From contig NZ_JAINRD010000003.1 in assembly GCF_020400605.1 (NCBI RefSeq), positions 62,001 through 126,000 of the forward strand: 64,000 nucleotides of DNA, in the 5' to 3' direction. A model generated the notes under the pieces. That model did no database searches. It had not been told where the DNA came from and saw nothing but the letters and a program-made list of their open reading frames with translations. Positions 48,769-58,517 of this stretch are shown here, one piece after another. The position numbers and the translations under genes are program-made. Origin of the DNA: Streptomyces aculeolatus. GTDB lineage: Bacteria; Actinomycetota; Actinomycetes; Streptomycetales; Streptomycetaceae. Positions within the stretch are counted from its first letter, which is position 1. Each line of letters starts with the position of its first letter.

Positions 48769-50480
48769 GTCGGATATCCGCGCGGTAGGTGCCTGCCGCC
48801 CTGCCGGTCAGGGAGCATCCGCGGCACTGCGTTCGGACCGTACCGTTCCTCATCAGTGAGCAGGAGTGGGCCTTGGGCCCAAACCTGGTCAACTGGCGCA
48901 TCCCGAACGGTTGTGGATGCGCTGGTCGCCCGCGTTCGCGCCGCGTCCGGCGACACGGATCGTGTCCGTGGTCCGGGGATGCGGGGGCGGGTTTCCTTAC
49001 GCCCACGGGTGCCGTGTCCGGCCTGAGCGGTCCGATGCCCCACACGATCGCTCTGGTCGTGTGGGGGCGGTGCCGTCCGTCGCCGGATGCGGTGCCCGAG
49101 AGCGCGTCGCCCGATCGCGACGCCGGCGGCGTCGTGGCGGGTGGTCTTGCGGTTCTTGCTGCTGAGGGGCTTCTGCCAGTGCTCGGCGCCCCAGCGGGAG
49201 GTGTAGGCGGGGTCGACGACGACGATGGTAATACCGAGTTCGGCGGCCATGGACACGAGCCGTGCCCGCAGTCTGGCGACGGGCATGCCGGAGATCAGCT
49301 TGCGGAACCGCTTCCTGCGGCCGTGCTTCTCCCGCGTCTTGTCCGCGCCGAAGTCCAGGTCCTCGATCGCGAGGCAGACGCCTTCGCGCCGTGCCCAGTG
49401 AAGGAGGCGGGTGACAGCGTGCCTTACCTGGGCGTCCCGGCAGGTGGCCGGCCCGTCGAGGTCGTAGAAGAACCGGCGGGGCTCACCCATCGGGTTGCCG
49501 TGCTCATCCAGACGCCACGCTGCGAAGTGGTCGGCGTTGGTGTCCACACCAAGGAGGCCGTTCGCTCTGGCTGTGGTCAGGGGAACGGTCTGGACCGGCG
49601 GGAGCGTCCACGACGCGGTGAGGTACCAGCGGCCCCGGTCCACGTCCAGGTGGATGCGGTAGGCGACAGCACGGTTCGCCGATACGCGGTCGGCCCACTC
49701 TTCGCCGCGGTGGTGGAAGTTGATCCGGCCGTCGAGCACGTACCGGCCGCGCGGGGCGCCGGCCAGATGCGCCAGCGGAGCCGGGAGCTTGATGCTGACC
49801 TCGCCGTCGGAGCTGACACGGATGGTCTCGTTCCCGAAACGCTTCCCCGACTCCCCGTCTGCCTGGAGGAACCAGCGTACGGCGCTCCAGCGCCTGCGCC
49901 ACTCGTGCTCGCTCAGCTGGGCGGCTTCCAGATGGTGCCGGCCTCGGGCCAGTCGCTTCCCGCCCCGCGCCACGTGCACGACACCGGCCTCACGATCGGA
50001 CCGCTCGCGCTCCAGCCGGTCTTCCAGCACATGTAGGCGCCGGGTCTTTTGGAACCACTCCCGCTTCGTGCGGTAGCCGCCCGGCGCCCGCTTCGTGCCC
50101 TTCTCCCCGACGGGCTGGGACAGGCGGTGCGCGATCGTGCGCACCCCGGCCTCAAGGTCGTGGATGTGGGCGAGTTGGGCACGGCGCGCCAGGCCCCACT
50201 GGTCGTGGGTCGCCTTCGTGATGCTCCCGGCCCAGCGTGAGGACGACTCCTCGGTCAGGGCCCGCTTACGCTCCGCCCACTGGTCACCGTCGTGATCGGT
50301 GCCCGCCCGGCAACGTGCCTTGAGGTCGGCGGAAGCCAGCGAACCAAGGTGTGCGCCCACCAGGGACAGCACCTCACGGTCCCGCTGGGACATGCACTTG
50401 ATACTTGTGCGGATAGCCACCCCGGACGGGCCCAGCGCAACGAACGGCGCCTCGATCGTGCGCAGTGTGGAGTCAGCCAT
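48750..50480 (-). CDS. tnpB: IS607-type TnpB RuvC-like nuclease without zinc ribbon
   Basis: A 576-residue protein. The RuvC catalytic residues can be placed at Asp313 (GLLGVDTNADHFA), Glu373 (CLAIEDLDF) and Asp450 (RKTTRHDAAG). The Arg/Lys-rich bridge segment is KHGRRKRFRKLISGMP. After VVVDPAYTSRWGAEHWQKPL the CxxC...CxxC zinc ribbon of ordinary TnpB is missing. The last 110 residues are Arg/Pro-rich, and the final 30 appear to be read-through into flanking DNA. TnpB proteins are RNA-guided nucleases using an omega-RNA from the element's 3' end, here expected at about 48800-49100. ATG 50480 overlaps tnpA. Confidence 0.88.
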   Translation of the reverse strand: MADSTLRTIEAPFVALGPSGVAIRTSIKCMSQRDREVLSLVGAHLGSLASADLKARCRAGTDHDGDQWAERKRALTEESSSRWAGSITKATHDQWGLARRAQLAHIHDLEAGVRTIAHRLSQPVGEKGTKRAPGGYRTKREWFQKTRRLHVLEDRLERERSDREAGVVHVARGGKRLARGRHHLEAAQLSEHEWRRRWSAVRWFLQADGESGKRFGNETIRVSSDGEVSIKLPAPLAHLAGAPRGRYVLDGRINFHHRGEEWADRVSANRAVAYRIHLDVDRGRWYLTASWTLPPVQTVPLTTARANGLLGVDTNADHFAAWRLDEHGNPMGEPRRFFYDLDGPATCRDAQVRHAVTRLLHWARREGVCLAIEDLDFGADKTREKHGRRKRFRKLISGMPVARLRARLVSMAAELGITIVVVDPAYTSRWGAEHWQKPLSSKNRKTTRHDAAGVAIGRRALGHRIRRRTAPPPHDQSDRVGHRTAQAGHGTRGRKETRPRIPGPRTRSVSPDAARTRATSASTTVRDAPVDQVWAQGPLLLTDEERYGPNAVPRMLPDRQGGRHLPRGYPTCSFSP

Positions 50481-51120
50481 GCTCGGCGGCCTCCAAAGCC
50501 TTGCGGGCCCGGTTCTTCGCCGACCGGCGACCGTACAGGCGAGCGCAGAACGAGGTCAGCACCTCCACCATGTCGCGCACCAGATCGTCTTCGACCTCGC
50601 CGTCATCAAGGACCACGAGGCGGCGCCCATGCGCGGACAAGGCGGCTTCGACAAGTTCGGTGTTCACCCGGCCCAGCCGATCCTTGTGCTCGACCACCAC
50701 CGTGGTCACGTCCGGATCGGCCAGCAGCCGCTTGACTTTCGGGCGGGCACCGTTCATACCAGATGCGATCTCCGCCTCCACCCGCACCACCCCGCGGCCG
50801 GCCTGCGCCGCCCACCGGGACAGCCGGGCGACCTGCCGTTCCAGGTCAGTCTTCTGGTCATGGGAGGAGACACGGGCATACAGGCCCAGCCCACCGATCG
50901 CTTCGAACGCGGCATTGCCCCCCACGTTCACGAGAATCGTGCGCGGGCCGACCCGCTGAGCCGGTACCGGCAGCGTCCCCTCACGGAACCAGCGATACGC
51001 AGTCTGCGGATGCACACCCTGCGCCTTCGCCCATTCCGTGAGATTCATGCCCTGACAACGACACTCACTCACACATGGTTACGCTCACTCACCCGACTTT
51101 CAAGGCCAGCAGTTGAAAAC
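48800..51120 (-). mobile_element. IS607-family insertion element (approximate limits)
   Basis: It contains tnpA (serine recombinase) and tnpB, overlapping by 8 nt. Ends are not exact, because IS607 elements lack terminal inverted repeats. The right limit is placed near 48800-48850, where the TnpB frame passes the commonly terminal motif GPLLLTDEERYG. The left limit is placed in the 183-bp gap between tnpA and the WGR gene. Confidence 0.7.
50473..51048 (-). CDS. tnpA: IS607-type TnpA serine recombinase
   Basis: A 191-residue protein. The N-terminal MerR-like HTH is MNLTEWAKAQGVHPQTAYRW. The serine resolvase domain has LGLYARVSSHDQKTDLERQV (catalytic Ser), VEAEIASGMNGARPKVKRLL and VVVEHKDRLGRVN. 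The HTH-before-catalytic order is the IS607 arrangement. ATG 51048 was chosen at the conserved MNLxEWA start; a GTG 8 codons upstream lacks a ribosome binding site. Confidence 0.92.
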   Translation of the reverse strand: MNLTEWAKAQGVHPQTAYRWFREGTLPVPAQRVGPRTILVNVGGNAAFEAIGGLGLYARVSSHDQKTDLERQVARLSRWAAQAGRGVVRVEAEIASGMNGARPKVKRLLADPDVTTVVVEHKDRLGRVNTELVEAALSAHGRRLVVLDDGEVEDDLVRDMVEVLTSFCARLYGRRSAKNRARKALEAAEHG

Positions 51121-51231
51121 CCCCCGGCACCTCCCGCCGGCCCACGGCTCGCCCTGGCACCCCACGGATGCACCGCACCACTGCCGCGCGCAGGCGCGGG
51201 AGGGTGCCGGGCGGTGCCGGGCGCGGCCGGG

Positions 51232-52683
51232 TCAGAGCAGCCGGCGGATCTCGCCGCGGACCCGGTAGAAGCCGCCGGCCGCCGCGTGCAGGGCGTCCAC
51301 GACGTAGCGCGCTCCCGGTTCCCGTATCGCCCTCGGGAACTGGACGTTCCACGACGGGTGGTAGCCCTCGGACACCACGTGCACGCGCATGCGGCCGCCG
51401 TCCTGTATGCACTCGACGACGACGGCCCCGGCGGGGGCGTGGGCGACGGTGGCCACCGCGGCCACCGCGGTGGCCGGCGCGTACGTCGGCAGGGCGGCGT
51501 CGAGTTTGACGTCCCGCGCCACCGGCACCGTGCCCTGCTGCGCCGCCGCGATGGCCGCTTCGCTCGCGTCCACGCACACCAGTGAGCCGTCGGTGGTCAC
51601 CAGGTACAGCCGCTCGTCGCGGTACTGCATCGAGAGCGCCGAGCCGCCGCCCGTGCCGAGCTTCCACAGGCGTGCGCCGTCCCGGTCGAAGCAGTAGACG
51701 GAGGACTGCGAGTCACCCGCGAAGACGAAGCGGCCACCGGGCGACGTGGCGCACGAGTACACCGCGCTGTCGCAGGTGTACTTGGCCTCGATGGCGCCGG
51801 TGGCCTTCGAGAGCCGCTGGGTGACGTGGTGCGCGGTGCCCGCGTACACGGCGTCGTCCTCCTGCCAGCCGAACAGGACGCCGCCGCGGGTGGGGGTGTG
51901 CCACAACTCGCCGCTGCCGTCGGGCGCGTAGGCGGTGACGCCGCGGTGGTGGCCGTGGTAGACGGCCCGTTCGTCGGCGCGGACCAGCCAGGCGTGCTGG
52001 CCCTGGCTGCGGCGGGCCCACTGGTGCTCGTCCTCGTGGTCGATGACCGTGAGCAGGCCGGCGCGGTCCGAGACGTTCAGCACGCCCTCGTGGATGTCCA
52101 GCCAGAAGATGTCGACGTCCGCCGCGATGTCGTACGCGGCGAACGGCAGCTTCGAGGAGAGGTCGTAGACCCGGCCGTCGTCGCACCCCGCGTAGATCCA
52201 GAAGTCGTCCGCGACCAGGCACTTGACGCCGTCCGGCAGGCCGAACCGGGCGAGGACGCCGCCGTCGTGGTCCAGCGTGTAGACGTCGCCCGCCTGGTTC
52301 CCCACCCAGCAGCGCTCGTCGTCGACGTGGATGCCGAACGCCGAGGAGCCCGTGCGGAACCGCCACAGGACGGGGGCCACCGCGCGCGCCGTGGACGGCG
52401 CCGAAGCCACCGAACGCCGCGTCACCGCACGCGGGGCGCGCTGTCCCGGCACCGCCGGGGCGTACCCCTTGCGGACCTTCTCCCCCACCTTCTTCGCGGC
52501 GGCCGCCTGCGCCTTCTGCGCCGTGGCGAACGTCGTCGTCTGCGTCTGCCCGGCGGCCCCGATCCGCCCGTAACGCACGGTCACCGTCAGGCCGTCGACG
52601 CTCACCTCGTAGAACTTGTGCGCGCCGCCGCCCTCTTGGGACAGCTCCAGATACGTCGTCGACACCGCAGTCCCGGCAGCCAT
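51232..52683 (-). CDS. WGR-domain protein with C-terminal beta-propeller
   Basis: A 483-residue soluble protein. Residues about 8-80 are a WGR domain ([53 protein letters not shown]). From about 105 to 430, PQQ/WD-like repeats ([54 protein letters not shown]) form a propeller. WGR domains occur in poly(ADP-ribose) polymerases and bacterial proteins that sense nucleic acid or DNA damage. ATG 52683 follows GGGGAGGGG. Transcribed alone. Confidence 0.87.
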   Translation of the reverse strand: MAAGTAVSTTYLELSQEGGGAHKFYEVSVDGLTVTVRYGRIGAAGQTQTTTFATAQKAQAAAAKKVGEKVRKGYAPAVPGQRAPRAVTRRSVASAPSTARAVAPVLWRFRTGSSAFGIHVDDERCWVGNQAGDVYTLDHDGGVLARFGLPDGVKCLVADDFWIYAGCDDGRVYDLSSKLPFAAYDIAADVDIFWLDIHEGVLNVSDRAGLLTVIDHEDEHQWARRSQGQHAWLVRADERAVYHGHHRGVTAYAPDGSGELWHTPTRGGVLFGWQEDDAVYAGTAHHVTQRLSKATGAIEAKYTCDSAVYSCATSPGGRFVFAGDSQSSVYCFDRDGARLWKLGTGGGSALSMQYRDERLYLVTTDGSLVCVDASEAAIAAAQQGTVPVARDVKLDAALPTYAPATAVAAVATVAHAPAGAVVVECIQDGGRMRVHVVSEGYHPSWNVQFPRAIREPGARYVVDALHAAAGGFYRVRGEIRRLL

Positions 52684-52818
52684 GCCAGTCCCCTCCCCAG
52701 GCTGGACCCGCCCCGTTCCGGCCGGTCCGAACGCTACGCATCGTATGAGGAGGCACTGACATCGCGGCCGTTCGCCGCCGGCCGGGCACATGCCCGGCGC
52801 CGTACGCCGCGGCCGCGC

Positions 52819-53694
52819 TCAGTGCCTCTCCGGGATCACGGCGACGGGGCACGTGGAGCGGTGCAGGAGCGCGTGCGTCACCCGGCCCAGTTGGAGCCCC
52901 GCGTGGCCGCGCCGGCGCGGCGCGCCGAGCACGACGAGCCCGGCTTCCGCGGACGCGCCCATGAGCACGTGGTGGGCCGGCCCCTCGGTGACGCGGCGCT
53001 CCACCTCGACGTCCGGGTACGCCCGTTGCGGCTCGTCCAGCACGTCGGTGAGGATCGCCGCCGCCCTCTCCTCGTGGGGCGCCGCCGAGCCGTGTCCGAG
53101 GTGGTGTTCCCCCTGCTCGTAGACGGGGCACCGCCAGGCCCGTACCGCCAGCAGCGGGCTGTGCCGTGCCGCCGCCGCACGGAAGGCGAACGCGGTGGCG
53201 GCCTGGCCCTCGGCGAGTTCGCTCACTCCGAGGACGACGGGGCGGGACCGGTCGTCCCACGTGTCCTCGTCGCCGTGCACGACGATGACGGGGCAGGCGG
53301 CCCGGGCGGCCACCGCGAGGCTCACCGAGCCGAGCAGCAGCGAGGCGGCGCTGCCGTGGCCGCGGGAGCCCGTCACGACGGCGAACGCCGCGTGGCTCTC
53401 CTCCTGGAGTGCGGTGGCCGGCTCGTCGGACAGGATCCGGCTGGTCACCTCCAGGTCCGGCCGGCGCCTCTTGGCCCGCGCCACGCCGGACGCGGCGACG
53501 TCCTCCGCGAGCGCCTCGTACGGCGGGCGCTCGCCCTCGCCGATCTCGGGGACCTCCGACTCGTACCTCTCCCAGAGGGAGGCGAAGACGACGCGCAGGG
53601 GGACGCCGTGCCGGACCGCCTCGTCGGCCGCCAGGTCGACGGCCCGCAGGCTGTGGGGAGAGCCGTCGGTACCGACGACCACGGGGTGTTCCAT
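52819..53694 (-). CDS. Tandem-domain universal stress protein (1)
   Basis: A 291-residue protein with two Usp domains. Domain 1 starts [19 protein letters not shown] and has the ATP-binding loop [17 protein letters not shown]. Domain 2 starts [19 protein letters not shown] and ends [19 protein letters not shown], with a degenerate loop. ATG 53694 was chosen; a GTG three codons upstream has a better-spaced AAGGGAC. It is divergent from the CBS-BON gene and part of a stress/hypoxia island. Confidence 0.92.
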   Translation of the reverse strand: MEHPVVVGTDGSPHSLRAVDLAADEAVRHGVPLRVVFASLWERYESEVPEIGEGERPPYEALAEDVAASGVARAKRRRPDLEVTSRILSDEPATALQEESHAAFAVVTGSRGHGSAASLLLGSVSLAVAARAACPVIVVHGDEDTWDDRSRPVVLGVSELAEGQAATAFAFRAAAARHSPLLAVRAWRCPVYEQGEHHLGHGSAAPHEERAAAILTDVLDEPQRAYPDVEVERRVTEGPAHHVLMGASAEAGLVVLGAPRRRGHAGLQLGRVTHALLHRSTCPVAVIPERH

Positions 53695-53810
53695 CACCCT
53701 CACGTCCCTTCGTCGGGGTCGTCTCCCGCCCGGCGGCGGGAGCCGCCGCGCTCCCCTCAAGCGTCCGCCGCGGCGGAGCGAGCGGGCGAGGGGCCACCCG
53801 TCCCGACTGC

Positions 53811-53825
53811 GGCCCGAAGGGGCCC
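53811..53825. promoter_or_regulatory. Possible stress-island operator (copy 1)
   Basis: GGCCCGAAGGGGCCC in the 268-bp divergent gap between a Usp gene and a CBS-BON gene. A related element lies at 56751-56766. Both share CCCGAAGG...CCC. It resembles GC-rich DevR/OsdR-type boxes only loosely. Nothing else is evident in the gap. Confidence 0.25.
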
Positions 53826-53962
53826 GTCCGAAGCGGTGCTTCCCCCTCGCCGTCCGGGTGACAGTTCGGCGCGCACGAGCGGGTTCCGCCGGCGGAGTGG
53901 TAACCCGACCTTGCTCGTCCGGTGCGAGGGCTGTGCCCTGTTCCGGCCTCGGAAGGATCGTC

Positions 53963-54676
53963 ATGGACCATTCGCCGTACCTGGTCAGCGACGTGATGAC
54001 GCAGACGGTCGTCGCGGTCGGGCCGGAGGCTTCTTTCAAGGAGATCGTCGCCGCGATGCGGAAGTGGCGGGTGAGCGCGCTGCCCGTGCTGGAGGGCGAC
54101 GGCCGTGTCGTCGGCGTGGTGTCGGAGGCCGACCTGCTGCGCAAGGAGGAGTACCGCGACAGCCCGCTGCCCGTGGCGGACCCGGCCCGGTGGCCGGACG
54201 GCATCGTCAAGGCCGGTGCGGTGGTCGCACGGGGCCTGATGACCACGCCCGCCGTCTCGGTACGGGCCGACGCCACCCTCGCGGAGGCCGCCCGGGCCAT
54301 GGCTCTGCGGCGCTTGAAGCGGCTTCCGGTCGTGGACGGCGAGGGGCGGCTGACCGGCATCGTCAGCCGCGGCGATCTGCTGAAGGTCTTCCTCCGGTCC
54401 GACCACGACATCGCGGAGGATGTCCGGCGGCAGGTCATCGACCCGCTGTTCCCGCTCGGCGGGGCCACCGTGGACGCCGAGGTCGACGGCGGAGTCGTGA
54501 CCCTCACGGGCTGGTTCCGCGACACCGCGCTCGTCCCGGTGGCGGCCCGGATGGCGCGGGCGGTCGAAGGCGTCGTGGACGTCGGGTTCCGCCTGGAGCT
54601 GCCGGAGGGCCCGCCCGCGGGGACCGCCCGGCGGGACGGCGGGGGCGCGTCGGCGCCTCCGCCCGGGGACCCGTGA
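53963..54676 (+). CDS. CBS-pair and BON domain protein (1)
   Basis: A 237-residue protein: two CBS domains ([78 protein letters not shown]) and a C-terminal BON domain ([20 protein letters not shown]). The tail is Gly/Ala/Pro-rich. ATG 53963 follows GGAAGG. CBS pairs bind adenine nucleotides, and BON domains bind membranes or carbohydrates. The stop overlaps the response regulator start as GTGA, so both are made together. Confidence 0.9.
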   Translation: MDHSPYLVSDVMTQTVVAVGPEASFKEIVAAMRKWRVSALPVLEGDGRVVGVVSEADLLRKEEYRDSPLPVADPARWPDGIVKAGAVVARGLMTTPAVSVRADATLAEAARAMALRRLKRLPVVDGEGRLTGIVSRGDLLKVFLRSDHDIAEDVRRQVIDPLFPLGGATVDAEVDGGVVTLTGWFRDTALVPVAARMARAVEGVVDVGFRLELPEGPPAGTARRDGGGASAPPPGDP

Positions 54677-55407
54677 CCGGGCCGGGCGGGTCCGCCGGGT
54701 CCGGCGAGTCCGCCGCGTCCGGCACCTCCGCCAGCGCGCCGATCCGCGTCTTCCTGCTGGACGACCACGAGGTGGTGCGGCGCGGACTGCGGGACCTGCT
54801 GGAGGACGAGCCCGACATCCGGGTGGCGGGCGAGGCGTCGACGGCCGATGAGGCCGTGGCCCGGGGTCCCGCGCTCCGGCCCGACGTGGCGGTCCTCGAC
54901 GTCAGGCTCCCGGACGGCAACGGCGTCGCGGTGTGCCGGGAGCTGCGCTCCCGGATGCCGGACCTGCCGTGCCTCATGCTCACCTCCTTCGACGACGACG
55001 AGGCGCTGCTGGACGCGATCCTCGCCGGTGCCGCGGGCTACGTCCTCAAGCAGATCAAGAACTCCGACCTGGTCGCGGCCGTGCGCACGGTCGCGTCGGG
55101 GCAGTCGATGCTGGATCCGGCCACGACCGGCCGGCTGCTGGACAGCCTCCGGGGCGAGCCCGAGGAGTCCGGGGAGCAGGGGCCGCTCTCCGGCCTGGCT
55201 CCACGGGAGCGGGAGATCCTCGCCCTCATCGGCGAGGGCCTCACCAACCGGGAGATCGGCGATCGGCTGTACCTCTCGGAGAAGACGGTCAAGAACAACA
55301 TCTCCCGGCTGCTGGGCAAGCTCGGCGTGGAGCGGCGCATCCAGGCCGCGGTGATCGCCACGGAGGAGGGCGTACGGCCGGAGGGCGACGGCACCCGGGA
55401 CCGCTGA
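54673..55407 (+). CDS. DevR/DosR-like LuxR-family response regulator
   Basis: A 244-residue protein. The first 25 residues are Gly/Ser/Ala-rich. The receiver domain has [20 protein letters not shown], the phospho-acceptor Asp in [22 protein letters not shown] and the Lys in [11 protein letters not shown]. The LuxR HTH is [20 protein letters not shown] and [20 protein letters not shown]. The overall pattern matches NarL-type hypoxia regulators of the DevR/DosR/OsdR group. GTG 54673 is coupled to the CBS-BON gene. The probable kinase gene converges at 55432. Confidence 0.92.
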   Translation: MTGPGGSAGSGESAASGTSASAPIRVFLLDDHEVVRRGLRDLLEDEPDIRVAGEASTADEAVARGPALRPDVAVLDVRLPDGNGVAVCRELRSRMPDLPCLMLTSFDDDEALLDAILAGAAGYVLKQIKNSDLVAAVRTVASGQSMLDPATTGRLLDSLRGEPEESGEQGPLSGLAPREREILALIGEGLTNREIGDRLYLSEKTVKNNISRLLGKLGVERRIQAAVIATEEGVRPEGDGTRDR

Positions 55408-55431
55408 TCCCGCGCGCCGCACCGGGTCCGG

Positions 55432-56619
55432 TCACCGGCGGGCGAGGGGCACCGACCAGGTCACGCGGGTGCCGCCCTCCCGGGGGGCCGCGACCGAGAG
55501 CCGGCCGCCGAGCCGCTCCGCGCGGTCCGCGAGGTTCGCGAGGCCGCTGCGCCGGCCGCCGTCCGGCATGCCCACCCCGTCGTCCTGCACCGACAGCGTC
55601 GCCGTACCGTCGGTGACGGCCAGGACCACCTCGGCGGTGGTCGCCCGTGCGTGCCGGGCGACGTTGGTGAGCGCCTCCCCCAGCACCGCACGGACGGCGT
55701 CGGCGACCTCCGCGGGCACGTCAGTGTCGATGAGGCCCTCCAGCCGGAGGGAGGGGGTGAACCCGAGGGCGGGTACGGCGTCCTCCACCGCCCGGACGAC
55801 ATGGGCGCGCAGGCCGCTGCCCTCCCTCCCCCGCCCGGCCCGGAGACCGAAGATCGTCGAGCGGATGATCCTGGTGGTCTCGTCCAGGTCGTCCACGGCG
55901 CGGAGCAGCCGGGCGCGGGCTTCCTCGTGCTCGACGAAGCGCAGCGCGCTCTGCACCGAGATCCCGGTGGCGAACAGCCGCTGGATCGCCAGGTCGTGCA
56001 GGTCCCGTGCGATGCGGTCGCGATCCTTCAGCAGCGCGACCTGCTCGGCGTCGCGCCGGTGGTCGGCGAGTTCCATGGCGATCGCGGCGTGCCCCGCGAA
56101 GGCGAGCAGCGGGCCGGTCTCCGCCTCGGTGAAGACGTCGAGCGGGTCGCGGCGGGCGAGCAGCAGCACTCCGCGCACCCCTTCCCCGGCGACCATGGGG
56201 ACGGCGACCGCCGGCCCCAGCCCCCGCGCCCTGGGCGCCCCCGCGGTGATCCGCGGATCACGTGCGAGGTCGGTGCTCGTGATCGGCTTCCCGGCCTCGG
56301 CGGCGGCTCCCGCGAACGATCCGCGGCGGGGCAGGAGCCTGCCCCGGTACGTCTCGGCCTCCTTCCCGGAAGCCAGCGCCACCCGCAGCCGTCCGGTGTC
56401 GCCCTCGGTGAGGGCGAGGACGCCGAGGTCCGTGCGGAGGATACGGCGGGCGCGCCCGACGATCATCTCCAGGACGGCGGGTTCCTCCCGCCCGGCGAGC
56501 AGGGCGGCCGTGACGTCCGCGTTGGCCTCGAGCCACCGTTCGGTGAACCGCGGCTGTTCCGGTCGGCGTGCCGACCCGGCCGGCCGCGTCCCGTACGGCC
56601 GCACACTCCGATCGCTCAC
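55432..56619 (-). CDS. DevS-like GAF sensor histidine kinase
   Basis: A 395-residue soluble kinase. It has a single GAF domain at about 40-180 (EMIVGRARRILRTDLGVLAL, GPAVAVPMVAGEGVRGVLLL). The HisKA_3 dimerisation domain carries the phospho-His (RDRIARDLHDLAIQRLFATG). The ATPase domain has GEALTNVARHARA, DDGVGMPDGGRRSGLANL and RLSVAAPREGGTRVTW. Mycobacterial DevS has two GAF domains; only one is seen here. GTG 56619 follows GGAGG. It converges on its likely partner regulator, 24 nt away. Confidence 0.92.
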   Translation of the reverse strand: MSDRSVRPYGTRPAGSARRPEQPRFTERWLEANADVTAALLAGREEPAVLEMIVGRARRILRTDLGVLALTEGDTGRLRVALASGKEAETYRGRLLPRRGSFAGAAAEAGKPITSTDLARDPRITAGAPRARGLGPAVAVPMVAGEGVRGVLLLARRDPLDVFTEAETGPLLAFAGHAAIAMELADHRRDAEQVALLKDRDRIARDLHDLAIQRLFATGISVQSALRFVEHEEARARLLRAVDDLDETTRIIRSTIFGLRAGRGREGSGLRAHVVRAVEDAVPALGFTPSLRLEGLIDTDVPAEVADAVRAVLGEALTNVARHARATTAEVVLAVTDGTATLSVQDDGVGMPDGGRRSGLANLADRAERLGGRLSVAAPREGGTRVTWSVPLARR

Positions 56620-56750
56620 CGGACCTCCGTGACGGCTCACCCCCCGCGCCCCTTTTCTCACCTTAGCGCCGGGTTTTCCGCCTTGCTCCCGGAGCGGGGC
56701 ACGCTACTCGCCGGGACGATCACGAAGCGTCATGGCCGTACGGGAGGACC

Positions 56751-56766
56751 GGTGCCCGAAGGTCCC
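56751..56766. promoter_or_regulatory. Possible stress-island operator (copy 2)
   Basis: GGTGCCCGAAGGTCCC, overlapping a GGACC-N10-GGTCC inverted repeat (56746-56765). It lies in the 282-bp divergent gap between the kinase and the second Usp gene. It shares CCCGAAGG with 53811-53825. Confidence 0.28.
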
Positions 56767-56901
56767 TGCGATCAACCCCTCCGGCCCTCGTGGCCCACCC
56801 CCTCGCGGCGGCAGCCTGAAGGTGCGGCACAGCTGATGCCGCGACGCTCTTCCGTGACCGGGCCGCACCAGCCGCCCGGTCGGCTCCCCGGGGAGGCAGC
56901 A

Positions 56902-57774
56902 ATGGCAGCGCGGCACGTGGTGGTCGGCGTGGACGGGTCGGATCCGAGCATGGCCGCCGTCCGGTGGGCGGCAGCGGAGGCGGCGTCACGCCGGATCTCC
57001 CTGCGCATCGTCCACGCGGAGGCATCGCTCTCGGGCAACCGGCAGGCCGGCCCCGCCGGCTCCCTGCACGACGAGTGGGTCCGGGAGCGGATCGCCCACG
57101 CATGCCGGGAGACCGCGGAACGGTACCCGGAGGTGGAGATCAGCGGCGGCGCCACGACGGAGACGGCGGTGAAGGCCCTGCTGGAGGCGGCGGAGGACGA
57201 AGAGCTGCTCGTGCTGGGGTCGCGGGGTGTCGGGGTGGCCACGGGCTTCTTCACCGGGAGCGTGGCGCTGCCGGTGGTCGCGCACGCCACCGGGCCCACC
57301 GTCCTGGTACGGGAGGACTGGCACCCGGACACCGCGGACCTCGATCTCCCCGTGGTGGCGGGGGTGGATCTCGACCACGGCTTCGACCCCGTCCTGGAGT
57401 TCGCCTTCGACGCCGCCCACCGGACGGGCAGCGTGCTCCGCGTCGTCCACATGTGGCGGCGCTCGTCCGTCTACGCCTACCCGTCGGCGCTGCCGGACCC
57501 GAAGGTCGGCGCCGATCTCAAGGCCGTCGCGCGGGAGAACCTCGACTCCGCCGTCGACCGCTGGCAGGCGCGCTATCCCGATGTGGTGACGGAGCGGGAC
57601 CTGCTGGACGGCGAGGTGGCGCCCGGTCTGCTGGAAGAGGCCGCCGGTGCCCGGCTGCTGGTCGGTGGCCGCCGCATGCACAAGCGCCTGAAGTTCCCGA
57701 CGCTGATCGGCCCGGTGACGCACGCCCTGATGCACCACGCCATCGCGCCCGTCGCCGTCGTCCCGCACGAGTGA
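56902..57774 (+). CDS. Tandem-domain universal stress protein (2)
   Basis: A 290-residue protein with two Usp domains. VVVGVDGSDPSMAAVRWAAA and the loop LGSRGVGVATGFFTGSVALP are in domain 1. VVAGVDLDHGFDPVLEFAF and LKFPTLIGPVTHALMHHAI are in domain 2. ATG 56902 follows GGGGAGG. It is 21 nt upstream of a second CBS-BON gene, repeating the Usp + CBS-BON pairing at 52819-54676. Confidence 0.92.
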   Translation: MAARHVVVGVDGSDPSMAAVRWAAAEAASRRISLRIVHAEASLSGNRQAGPAGSLHDEWVRERIAHACRETAERYPEVEISGGATTETAVKALLEAAEDEELLVLGSRGVGVATGFFTGSVALPVVAHATGPTVLVREDWHPDTADLDLPVVAGVDLDHGFDPVLEFAFDAAHRTGSVLRVVHMWRRSSVYAYPSALPDPKVGADLKAVARENLDSAVDRWQARYPDVVTERDLLDGEVAPGLLEEAAGARLLVGGRRMHKRLKFPTLIGPVTHALMHHAIAPVAVVPHE

Positions 57775-57795
57775 CAACCCGAGCGTGGAGGGAAG

Positions 57796-58470
57796 ATGCA
57801 ACACCGCAAAGTCAGCGATCTGATGACGCGGCATGTCGTCAGCGCCCGTTACGACGCCCCGTTCAAAGAGGTCGCCCGTCTGCTGACCGAGAACGAGATC
57901 GCCGCACTCCCCGTGGTCGATGACGGCGGCCGGCCCGTCGGCGTGGTGTCGGAAGCCGACCTGCTGCGGAAGGCCAGCGACCAGCCCGGGATCGGCGGCC
58001 GGGTCCCTCTGCCGCCTCTCGAGGCGTGGGAGCGCGCCAAGGCCCAGGGTGCCCGTGCCGGGGAACTGATGTCGGCTCCCGCCGTCTGTGCCCGCCCCGA
58101 CTGGAACGTCGTCGAAGCAGCCCAACTCATGGAGGTGCAGCGCATCAAGCGATTGCCGGTCGTGGACGATACGGACCGGCTCCTCGGCATCATCAGCCGC
58201 CGGGACCTGCTCCAGATCTTCCTCCGCAAGGACGACGCCATCCGGGAGGAGATCGAGCACGACATCCTGCAGCAGACCTTGGGACTGGGCCCCTCACAGG
58301 TGTCCGTTGCCGTGCGGGGCGGCCGGGTGGAGTTGCGGGGCGTCATCGAGACCAGGAGCCTGATCCCGATCGTCGTACGGCTCTGCGGCGCGGTGGACGG
58401 CGTGGTCGGCGTCGCCGACCATCTGTCCTTCCAGGTGGACGACGTCGGCCGCACTCCGCTCGGGGCCTGA
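57796..58470 (+). CDS. CBS-pair and BON domain protein (2)
   Basis: A 224-residue protein: CBS 1 ([30 protein letters not shown]), CBS 2 (GELMSAPAVCARPDWNVVEA, RLPVVDDTDRLLGIISRRDL) and a BON domain (VSVAVRGGRVELRGVIETRS). ATG 57796 follows GGAGGGA. A paralogue of the protein at 53963 but without its long tail. It is co-transcribed with the second Usp gene and converges with GH65. Confidence 0.92.
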   Translation: MQHRKVSDLMTRHVVSARYDAPFKEVARLLTENEIAALPVVDDGGRPVGVVSEADLLRKASDQPGIGGRVPLPPLEAWERAKAQGARAGELMSAPAVCARPDWNVVEAAQLMEVQRIKRLPVVDDTDRLLGIISRRDLLQIFLRKDDAIREEIEHDILQQTLGLGPSQVSVAVRGGRVELRGVIETRSLIPIVVRLCGAVDGVVGVADHLSFQVDDVGRTPLGA

Positions 58471-58517
58471 GCCCTCGGGAAGGCGTGCACTGCCGGGTCC
58501 GGTGCCGGAAACGTCGT

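Noticed and set aside
48750..48840. C-terminal 30 residues of TnpB as a functional domain
   Set aside because: They follow the usual terminal motif and overlap the next gene; more likely flanking DNA read-through.
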